This document shows positions 1-5,158 of a stretch of 6,618 nucleotides of DNA, piece by piece. The translations under genes and the position numbers were made by a program. The notes beneath the pieces were generated by a model. That model searched no databases and was not told the origin of the DNA. It saw only the letters and a list, made by a program, of their open reading frames with translations. The stretch spans positions 1 to 6,618 of the forward strand of contig JAUWSR010000219.1 in NCBI GenBank assembly GCA_030609975.1. Direction: 5' to 3'. Within the stretch, counting starts at the first letter, position 1, and each line of letters begins with the position of its first letter. Source of the stretch: Acidobacteriota bacterium. Lineage in GTDB: Bacteria; Acidobacteriota; Aminicenantia; Aminicenantales; Aminicenantaceae.

Positions 1-1
1 A

Positions 2-640
2 GAAACTGTGCTGCTGCCCCCAGTGAATCCTTCCAAGATTATAGCTATCGGGAGGAACTATCGAGATCATGCGCTGGAGAGAGGTCGGCCTGTGCCCCGA
101 GAACCTATGATGTTTCTAAAACCACCTTCATGCGTGATCGGTCCCAATGACATCATTGTCTATCCTGGGATGTCGAAACGGGTGGATTATGAAGGGGAAT
201 TGGCGGTTGTCATAAAGAAAAATGCCTCTCAGCTGTCGGATGAAGAGGATGTCTTTTCCTACATTCTTGGTTATACCTGCCTCAATGACGTAACCGCGCG
301 TGACCTCCAGGAAAAAGATGGACAATGGAGCCGGGCGAAAGGATTCGACACGTTTGCTCCCATCGGTCCCTGTATATCCACCGGACTGGACCCCTCGGGG
401 CTTAAATTGAAAACTTTCCTCAACGGCAAGTTGAAACAGAGCGGGAACACAAAGAATTTTATCTTTCCTGTCCCTGTTCTCATGCGCTACATCTCCCGTG
501 TCATGACCCTTTATCCCGGAGATATCATCACTACGGGCACTCCGGCCGGGATAGGACCTATGGCTGCCGGTGACCGAGTAGATGTACAGATCGAAGGGAT
601 CGGGACTCTCTCTAACACGGTCATGAAGATAAAGCATTGA
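2..640 (+). CDS. FAH-family hydrolase/isomerase (partial, 5' end outside window)
   Basis: The protein belongs to the fumarylacetoacetate hydrolase superfamily, whose members hydrolyse, decarboxylate or isomerise 2-oxo acids and related diketo acids using a bound divalent metal, usually in the cytoplasm. Counting residues from the GTG at 8, it shows GRNYRDH at 15-21, the metal-binding DYEGE segment with Glu62 and Glu64, Asp94 in the CLNDVTARD segment, and TGTPAGIGP at 176-184, all hallmarks of the fold. The frame stays open to the window edge. The GTG at 8 has no visible Shine-Dalgarno, and LLPPVNPSK normally follows an N-terminal stretch of some 20-50 residues in this family, so the gene most likely starts upstream. 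The core is intact. The substrate cannot be read from the sequence; close families include 2-hydroxyhepta-2,4-dienedioate isomerase and acylpyruvase/oxaloacetate decarboxylase FAHD1. The next gene starts 102 nt downstream, so co-transcription is possible but not shown. Confidence 0.92.
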   Translation, partial: ETVLLPPVNPSKIIAIGRNYRDHALERGRPVPREPMMFLKPPSCVIGPNDIIVYPGMSKRVDYEGELAVVIKKNASQLSDEEDVFSYILGYTCLNDVTARDLQEKDGQWSRAKGFDTFAPIGPCISTGLDPSGLKLKTFLNGKLKQSGNTKNFIFPVPVLMRYISRVMTLYPGDIITTGTPAGIGPMAAGDRVDVQIEGIGTLSNTVMKIKH

Positions 641-667
641 ACTTAAATGATGTAGATATGTTAAAAT
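637..667 (+). promoter_or_regulatory. possible sigma70-type promoter for the tal-carboxylase unit
   Basis: TTGAAC at 637-642 (4 of 6 to the -35 consensus, overlapping the stop codon of the FAH-family gene) is followed after 19 nt by an extended -10 element, TG-T-TAAAAT, at 659-667 (5 of 6 in the hexamer plus the TG). The spacer is longer than the ideal 17 nt. A start near 674 would leave a leader of about 70 nt before the transaldolase gene. This is a by-eye match and may be chance in an AT-rich gap. Confidence 0.28.
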
Positions 668-733
668 CGGCTTGACCGAAGAATAAGAAATGCTGAAGTC
701 GGTATTTATCGGAGATTTTAGGTAATAGAAACT

Positions 734-739
734 GGAGGG
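734..739 (+). promoter_or_regulatory. ribosome binding site of the transaldolase gene
   Basis: GGAGGG lies 3-4 nt before the ATG at 743. It is the clearest Shine-Dalgarno among the five main genes and fixes this start. The carboxylase genes downstream have only weak ones, which suggests they depend on translational coupling or on their close spacing. Confidence 0.75.
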
Positions 740-742
740 AAC

Positions 743-1387
743 ATGAAATTTTTTCTGGACACTGCAAATTTGGATCAGATCCAGGAGGTTGCCAGCTGGG
801 GAATGCTTGATGGCGTGACGACCAACCCTACCCTTGTATCCAAAGAAAAGGAACCATTCGAAATCTTGATCAAGAAGATCTGTGCGGCCGTACCAGGCCC
901 GGTAAGCGTTGAATCTGTCTCCACGCAAGCTCCTGACATCGTCAAGGAAGCCCGAGAACTGGCCGCTCTGGCAGATAATGTCGTCGTCAAGGTTCCCGTC
1001 TGCTTGGAGGGGATTAAAGCCATAAAAGTTCTTGCAGAGGAAGGAATTCCGGTGAATACCACCCTGATCTTTTCACCTATGCAGGCTCTGTTGGCTGCTA
1101 AGGCGGGAGCCAAGTATGTAAGCCCGTTTGTCGGTCGACTGGATGATATCGGACATGATGGCATGGATATCGTGGATCAGATCCTCACAATTTATAATGT
1201 TTATGGGTATGACACCGAGGTCATCGTTGCCAGTATCAGACACCCTATGCATGTGGTTGAGGCTGCCTTGATGGGCGCAGATATTGCGACCATTCCCTTT
1301 TCCGCCTTTGCAAAATTGATCAAACATCCTCTTACCGATATAGGGATGGAAAAATTTCTGCAGGACTGGGACTTGGTTAAACGCTAA
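743..1387 (+). CDS. tal: transaldolase, small TalC/FSA-type
   Basis: This 214-residue class I aldolase has the usual length for the short TalC/fructose-6-phosphate aldolase (FSA) family. Transaldolase moves a dihydroxyacetone unit between sugar phosphates (sedoheptulose-7-P + glyceraldehyde-3-P to erythrose-4-P + fructose-6-P) in the cytoplasmic non-oxidative pentose phosphate pathway. The N-terminal LDTANL and GVTTNPTLV (residues 24-32) open the TIM barrel, and the Schiff-base lysine is Lys83 in VVVKVP. Three sites favour transaldolase over true FSA: Glu57 where Escherichia coli FSA has Gln59, NTTLIFS at 105-111 as in transaldolases, and Phe129 in SPFVGR where FSA has Tyr131. The C-terminal HPLTDIGMEKFLQDW is typical of TalC. 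The ATG has a GGAGGG site. The carboxyltransferase gene starts 21 nt after the stop. Automatic annotation may call it fructose-6-phosphate aldolase; the active-site residues argue against that but do not exclude it. Confidence 0.95.
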   Translation: MKFFLDTANLDQIQEVASWGMLDGVTTNPTLVSKEKEPFEILIKKICAAVPGPVSVESVSTQAPDIVKEARELAALADNVVVKVPVCLEGIKAIKVLAEEGIPVNTTLIFSPMQALLAAKAGAKYVSPFVGRLDDIGHDGMDIVDQILTIYNVYGYDTEVIVASIRHPMHVVEAALMGADIATIPFSAFAKLIKHPLTDIGMEKFLQDWDLVKR

Positions 1388-1397
1388 AGGCGTTAAC
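1376..1397 (+). repeat. hairpin over the transaldolase stop codon
   Basis: The arm 1376-1384 (GTTAAACGC) pairs with 1390-1397 (GCGTTAAC), giving 8 bp with a single bulged A at 1379 and a five-base loop (1385-1389) that holds most of the context of the TAA stop. No T-run follows, so it is not an intrinsic terminator. It ends 11 nt before the carboxyltransferase ATG, where only a poor AAAGG stands as a possible ribosome binding site, too far upstream at 1386-1390. A role in mRNA processing, stability or coupling is possible but is inference. Confidence 0.45.
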
Positions 1398-1408
1398 GGC
1401 AAAGCAAA

Positions 1409-2959
1409 ATGTCAATTGGAAAAAAGCTCGAGGAAGTAAAAAGACGGGAGGATCTTGCGGAACAGGGAGGAGGGAAAGATAGAATCAAAAGGCGGCATGA
1501 GGCCGGGAAGCTGACGGCCCGTGAGCGGATAATCCTGCTCTTGGATGACGGCACTTTCCAGGAAACCGATAAGTTTGTTGTTCATCAAAACCATGATTTT
1601 GGGATGGAAAAAAAGCAGATCTATGGCGATGGGGTTGTTACCGGATATGGGGCGATCAATGGGCGCAGTGTATTTGTCTTTGCCCAGGATTTCACCGTGT
1701 TTGGAGGATCTCTGAGTGGCGCCAATGCTGCTAAGATCTGCAAGATCATGGATCTAGCCATGAAAGCTGGGGCGCCTCTCATAGGTCTCAACGACTCAGG
1801 AGGGGCCCGGATCCAAGAGGGAGTAGCCAGTCTGGCCGGATATGCGGATATCTTTTTGCGTAATGTTTTGGCATCGGGGGTTATTCCTCAAATCTCCGCG
1901 ATCATCGGCCCTTGTGCGGGCGGTGCGGTATATTCTCCAGCAATAACAGACTTTATCATCATGACTAAGGGGATCAGCAACATGTTCATCACAGGCCCCG
2001 ATGTTATCAAAGCTGTTACCCATGAGGATGTGACAATGGAGGAGCTGGGGGGAGCTGAAACCCATAACACTCTGAGCGGAGTGGCTCATTTTGCCGCTGA
2101 GAACGAGGAACATACCTTGGCCCTGATTCGTGAGTTGCTGGCATTTATCCCGGACAACAACATGGAGGATCCACCTGAGAAAGCAACTTCTGATCCTCCG
2201 GACCGGATCAATGATGAGTTGAACTTCATGGTCCCGGATGATCCTAACCAACCTTACGATATCCGCCATATCATCAAAGAGGTTCTGGACGACAATTATT
2301 TTTTTGAGGTGCAGGAGCATTTCGCCCGAAATATTGTGATCGGATTTGGCCGCCTTGGGGGAAAACCGGTTTCGATCATAGCCAATCAGCCTGACCATCT
2401 CGCGGGTGTTCTAGACATTGACTCTTCAGACAAAGGAGCAAGATTCATACGTTTTTGCGATGCTTTTAACCTTCCCTTGATCACACTGGAGGACGTCCCT
2501 GGTTTTCTTCCCGGTGTTGCTCAGGAGCATGGTGGTATTATAAGACATGGTGCCAAACTGCTCTATGCTTACGCTGAAGCCACCGTCCCTAAGATCACTC
2601 TCATCACGCGTAAAGCATACGGCGGGGCCTACTGTGTTATGGCGTCCAAACATATCCGGGCCGACATCAACTATGCGTATCCCACAGCCGAAATCGCGGT
2701 GATGGGTCCAGAGGGTGCTGTAAATATCGTGTACAAGAGAGAATTGGAGAAAGCCGAAGATCCTCAGAGTCTCAACCAGGAAAAGGTAGAGGAATTCCGT
2801 CAAAAATTTGCCAATCCTTTTGTGGCCTGTGAAAAAGGCTATCTGGATGAGATCATCGAACCCAAATATACTCGACCTAAACTGATCGCCGCCCTCAAGA
2901 TGTTGGAGAACAAGCGGGATCAGAATCCTCCCAAAAAACACGGCAATATCCCTTTGTAG
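1409..2959 (+). CDS. acyl-CoA carboxylase, carboxyltransferase (beta) subunit, propionyl-CoA/MmdA type
   Basis: This subunit transfers the carboxyl group from carboxybiotin to an acyl-CoA, probably making methylmalonyl-CoA from propionyl-CoA. At 516 residues it has the full length of the PccB/MmdA family, with two crotonase-like halves. The N-terminal half carries SGGARIQEG (130-138) and GPCAGGAVYSPAITDF (167-182). The C-terminal half carries EDVPGFLPG, then KAYGGAYCVMASK around 402-413, and PTAEIAVMGPEGAVNIV. The glycine pairs 131-132 and 405-406 are the expected oxyanion-hole segments. Cys409 sits at the position known to affect acyl-chain choice (Asp422 in Streptomyces PccB, Cys437 in Mycobacterium AccD5), which fits propionyl-CoA but does not prove it. 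The ATG has no good Shine-Dalgarno. Biotin carboxylase and biotin carrier genes follow at once, so a complete ATP-driven carboxylase is encoded. The family also includes the alpha subunit of sodium-pumping methylmalonyl-CoA decarboxylase, but no membrane subunit is seen here. Confidence 0.95.
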   Translation: MSIGKKLEEVKRREDLAEQGGGKDRIKRRHEAGKLTARERIILLLDDGTFQETDKFVVHQNHDFGMEKKQIYGDGVVTGYGAINGRSVFVFAQDFTVFGGSLSGANAAKICKIMDLAMKAGAPLIGLNDSGGARIQEGVASLAGYADIFLRNVLASGVIPQISAIIGPCAGGAVYSPAITDFIIMTKGISNMFITGPDVIKAVTHEDVTMEELGGAETHNTLSGVAHFAAENEEHTLALIRELLAFIPDNNMEDPPEKATSDPPDRINDELNFMVPDDPNQPYDIRHIIKEVLDDNYFFEVQEHFARNIVIGFGRLGGKPVSIIANQPDHLAGVLDIDSSDKGARFIRFCDAFNLPLITLEDVPGFLPGVAQEHGGIIRHGAKLLYAYAEATVPKITLITRKAYGGAYCVMASKHIRADINYAYPTAEIAVMGPEGAVNIVYKRELEKAEDPQSLNQEKVEEFRQKFANPFVACEKGYLDEIIEPKYTRPKLIAALKMLENKRDQNPPKKHGNIPL

Positions 2960-2968
2960 AAACCAAGG

Positions 2969-4471
2969 ATGTTTAAGAAAATACTGATCGCCAACAGAGG
3001 GGAGATCGCGGTCAGAATTTTACGAGCGTGTCGAGAGATGGGGATCACACCGGTCGTGATCTATTCCGATGCTGATAAGAAGGCTCTCCACGTAAGGCTG
3101 GCCGAGTTTGCGTACCATGTGGGTGCGTCCAAGCCCTCGGAGAGCTATCTCAACATCGAAAAGATCATCACAATCGCTCAACAGAGTGGCGCGGAAGCGA
3201 TCCACCCCGGTTATGGTTTTTTAGCTGAGAATTCCGAGTTCGTTGAACGCTGTGAACAGGCTGGGATCGTGTTTATCGGGCCGACTTCGCAGCCCATGGA
3301 GCTCATGGGGAAAAAAACAGCATCACGACAACGTATGGCTGAGGTGGGAGTCCCTATCATTCCCGGGATGCTTGAACCTTTGCGAGATGAAGAGGATTTG
3401 TTAAGTGAAGCCAAGCGTATCGGCTTTCCCGTTTTGCTCAAGGCATCAGCCGGAGGGGGCGGGAAAGGATTGAGACTGGTGGAAAAAGAAGGCGATTTGT
3501 CTTCCGCGTTCAATCTTGCCCGGTCAGAGTCTCAATCCAGCTTCAACGACGCTTCTATCTACCTTGAAAAGTATATGGAAGATCCCCACCATATCGAGAT
3601 TCAAATTCTGGCGGATCATTTTGGAAACACGGTTTATCTGGGAGAACGGGAATGCTCGGTACAGCGGCGTTATCAAAAAGTGTTGGAGGAAACCCCGTCC
3701 CCCTTTGTTGATGAAAAATTGCGCTTGAGAATGGGGGAGATCGCGGTCAAAGCTGCTCAAGCGGTCGGTTACCGTAATGCCGGCACCGTCGAATTCATCG
3801 TGGATAAAAATAAGAATTTTTATTTTCTGGAAATGAACACCCGGCTTCAGGTCGAACATCCTGTTACCGAAATGGTCACAGGCATAGACCTGGTCAAATG
3901 TCAGCTGGAGATTGCGGCCGGCCTTCCCTTGAAGTTTACCCAGGAAGATATAAAACCTGAAGGACATGCTATCGAATGTAGGATCTATGCCGAGGATCCC
4001 TACAACAATTTTATGCCCTCTCCAGGCAGGATCGAGCGGCTACAGGCCCCCGCTGGCGGATTGGGAGTTCGGTATGATAACGGTACCTACGAAGGATTTG
4101 AGGTCCCGATGGAATATGATCCACTTCTTTCGAAACTGATCACTTGGGGACAGAGCCGGGAGGAGGCGATTCAGAGGATGCTGCGGGCTTTAGCTGAGTA
4201 TCGAGTGTATGGTATCAAAACCATTATTCCCTTCTTTAAGCGGATCCTGTGCCACCCCAAATTCCGCAAAGGTGATTACACCACTCATTTTCTTGAAGAA
4301 CTGGAGAAAGAAGAAGATTTGATGAGTTTGGAAGAGCAAACGGTGGCCTTGATCGCTGCCGGCATCAAGAGTTATAAAGAAAGCCGCCAGGCCTTTGCGG
4401 CGCACGCTCCTAATGTCAAGAGCAATTGGAAGGTTCAGGGGAGGCTGAAGTCTTTGGACAACAGGCTTTGA
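2969..4471 (+). CDS. accC: biotin carboxylase subunit of acyl-CoA carboxylase
   Basis: This ATP-grasp enzyme carboxylates the biotin of its carrier protein using bicarbonate and ATP. The three parts of the fold are in order: N-terminal domain (MFKKILIANRGEIAVRI, HPGYGFLAEN at 79-88), ATP-grasp with GGGGKG at 162-167, and the C-terminal domain with CRIYAEDP at 337-344. Expected catalytic residues are present: Lys116, Lys158, His208, Glu275, Glu288, Asn290, Arg292, Gln294, Val295, Glu296 (in EMNTRLQVEHP) and Arg338, nearly the numbering of Escherichia coli AccC. At 500 residues it is about 50 longer than AccC. The extra tail (about 451-500, with ALIAAGIKSY and NWKVQGRL) resembles the linker that joins biotin carboxylase to the BT domain in fused PccA-type alpha subunits. 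The ATG is 9 nt after the carboxyltransferase stop, with a short AAGG immediately upstream. The biotin carrier gene starts 1 nt after its stop. Confidence 0.97.
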   Translation: MFKKILIANRGEIAVRILRACREMGITPVVIYSDADKKALHVRLAEFAYHVGASKPSESYLNIEKIITIAQQSGAEAIHPGYGFLAENSEFVERCEQAGIVFIGPTSQPMELMGKKTASRQRMAEVGVPIIPGMLEPLRDEEDLLSEAKRIGFPVLLKASAGGGGKGLRLVEKEGDLSSAFNLARSESQSSFNDASIYLEKYMEDPHHIEIQILADHFGNTVYLGERECSVQRRYQKVLEETPSPFVDEKLRLRMGEIAVKAAQAVGYRNAGTVEFIVDKNKNFYFLEMNTRLQVEHPVTEMVTGIDLVKCQLEIAAGLPLKFTQEDIKPEGHAIECRIYAEDPYNNFMPSPGRIERLQAPAGGLGVRYDNGTYEGFEVPMEYDPLLSKLITWGQSREEAIQRMLRALAEYRVYGIKTIIPFFKRILCHPKFRKGDYTTHFLEELEKEEDLMSLEEQTVALIAAGIKSYKESRQAFAAHAPNVKSNWKVQGRLKSLDNRL

Positions 4472-4472
4472 C

Positions 4473-4964
4473 ATGAATATATCATTCCTGTACGAAAACA
4501 AAGAATATAAGCTGAAGATCCACGAACGTGTGGAAAACCAAGTGCAAGTGAGCTTGGATGGCAAGACCTATGAGGTCTCTATCGATTTCATCCAAGCGGA
4601 TGAGTTTTTAATGAAGATCGACGGCAGGGTCTATGATGCCATTGTTACCACCAACTCGAATTCTTATTCTGTGAGCTTAAACGGGAAGGACATCCACATT
4701 GCAAAAAAGACAGCGCTGCAACTCCTGAGAGGAAAGAACTCCGTGGCCAAGAAAAAAGAGGTCAAGACCTCTATGCCGGGTAGGATCGTTAAAGTGATGA
4801 TCAAGGAAGGAGATGAGGTTGAAGAGGGCCAGCCAGTCATGATTCTGGAAGCTATGAAAATGCAGAACGAAATAAAAGCCCCTCAGCCTGGAAAGGTCAT
4901 TAGCATCCGGCCCAAAGAGGGAGAATCCGTGGAGACGAATTCACTGTTATTTGTCGTCGAATAG
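4473..4964 (+). CDS. biotin carboxyl carrier protein with BT-like N-terminal domain
   Basis: This 163-residue protein carries biotin between the biotin carboxylase and carboxyltransferase active sites. Residues about 98-163 form the biotinyl domain, with SMPGRIVKV, EGDEVEEGQP and the biotin-acceptor motif EAMKM (Lys129), ending in LLFVVE. Residues 1-80 are short beta-strand stretches (ENKEYKLKI, LDGKTYEVSI, GRVYDAIV, NSYSVSLNG) that resemble the BT domain of PccA-type alpha subunits, which contacts the beta subunit. A basic, Lys-rich linker (about 86-98) joins the two. It therefore looks like the C-terminal portion of a split alpha subunit and not like the AccB of acetyl-CoA carboxylase, which has a Pro/Ala-rich linker. 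The ATG follows the biotin carboxylase stop by 1 nt, in a different frame, with only a weak CAGG upstream, so translation is probably coupled. It is the last gene of the unit; a terminator-like hairpin follows. Confidence 0.95.
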   Translation: MNISFLYENKEYKLKIHERVENQVQVSLDGKTYEVSIDFIQADEFLMKIDGRVYDAIVTTNSNSYSVSLNGKDIHIAKKTALQLLRGKNSVAKKKEVKTSMPGRIVKVMIKEGDEVEEGQPVMILEAMKMQNEIKAPQPGKVISIRPKEGESVETNSLLFVVE

Positions 4965-4973
4965 ACCGTCCAT

Positions 4974-5013
4974 TCCTCCCCCTCCCACCCGCCCTATAAG
5001 GAGGAGGATTTTT
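4974..5013 (+). terminator. terminator-like hairpin after the carboxylase unit
   Basis: The arm TCCTCCCCCT (4974-4983) pairs with AGGAGGAGGA (4999-5008) with one C-A mismatch (4980/5002), giving 6 bp + 3 bp around a 15-nt loop, followed directly by five T (5009-5013). Its place 10 nt after the stop codon of the carrier gene suits an intrinsic terminator. The loop is large and the stem interrupted, so it may be leaky. The same 3' arm is also a near-perfect Shine-Dalgarno for the small ORF at 5015. Confidence 0.5.
4999..5007 (+). promoter_or_regulatory. strong ribosome-binding-site-like sequence before the small ORF
   Basis: AGGAGGAGG ends 7 nt before the ATG at 5015, an ideal spacing, and is a better match to the 16S rRNA tail than that of any other gene in the window. 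It coincides with the 3' arm of the terminator-like hairpin, so it would be hidden when the hairpin forms. Purine-rich terminator arms can mimic such sites, so function is uncertain. Confidence 0.35.
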
Positions 5014-5014
5014 C

Positions 5015-5149
5015 ATGCGGCCACACACAATAAAACTCTCCTCAAGGATTGATCGATTTTCGAGCCCGTTCCAGCTGATCACTTTGCTCGAGACGGATAG
5101 GGGCAAAGTGTTACTTTATTTAAGAAAACATGCTATATTTAGTTTCTAA
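5015..5149 (+). CDS. possible 44-residue small protein or leader peptide
   Basis: I do not recognise this ORF. It begins with ATG behind AGGAGGAGG at a 7-nt spacing and ends with TAA at 5147-5149, 9 nt before, and in the same frame as, the AsmA-like gene at 5159. The product starts MRPHTIKLSSRIDRF, is basic, and has a mildly hydrophobic middle (FQLITLL) and end (HAIFSF); there is no clear signal peptide, membrane segment or known domain. Codon use is not distinctive. The AsmA-like gene has no good ribosome binding site of its own, so translation of this ORF could feed ribosomes to it by coupling. It could equally be chance coding in an intergenic region. Confidence 0.25.
   Translation: MRPHTIKLSSRIDRFSSPFQLITLLETDRGKVLLYLRKHAIFSF
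5058..5093 (+). repeat. inverted repeat in the intergenic region
   Basis: TTTCGAGC (5058-5065) and GCTCGAGA (5086-5093) are inverted copies, with six perfect pairs (TCGAGC/GCTCGA) plus a T-G and a T-A pair, separated by 20 nt. It lies upstream of the possible promoter at 5111-5139 and could be an operator or an RNA stem. No regulator gene is nearby to support this, and a repeat this short can be chance. Confidence 0.3.
5111..5139 (+). promoter_or_regulatory. possible extended -10 promoter for the AsmA-like gene
   Basis: TG-C-TATATT at 5131-5139 is a good extended -10 element (TATATT, 5 of 6). The hexamer 17 nt upstream, TTACTT at 5111-5116, is a poor -35, as is tolerated with extended -10 promoters. 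Transcription would start near 5146, leaving a leader of only about 13 nt before the ATG at 5159. This would place the AsmA-like gene in its own transcription unit, consistent with the terminator-like hairpin upstream. Confidence 0.3.
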
Positions 5150-5158
5150 AGCAAACGT

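Noticed and set aside
667..712. Repeated TCGG/CCGA tetramers before the transaldolase gene (667-670, 676-679, 700-703 and 709-712)
   Set aside because: The longest pairing is only 4-5 bp, so it is too short to support an operator or RNA structure.
128..928. Long minus-strand reading frame (266 codons) across the FAH-family gene, the gap and the start of the transaldolase gene
   Set aside because: It lies opposite two well-supported genes, its product has no recognisable motif, and it crosses the promoter and ribosome binding site of the transaldolase gene.
1796..2941. Minus-strand reading frames of 171 and 200 codons opposite the carboxyltransferase gene
   Set aside because: The plus strand encodes a full-length family member with all motifs; the opposite frames show no domain or ribosome binding site and are shadows.
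4900..5106. Minus-strand 68-codon frame covering the intergenic region after the carrier gene
   Set aside because: It starts with TTG, has no Shine-Dalgarno, overlaps the end of the carrier gene, and its sequence is low-complexity (RAGGRGRNGRS) from the antisense of the hairpin.
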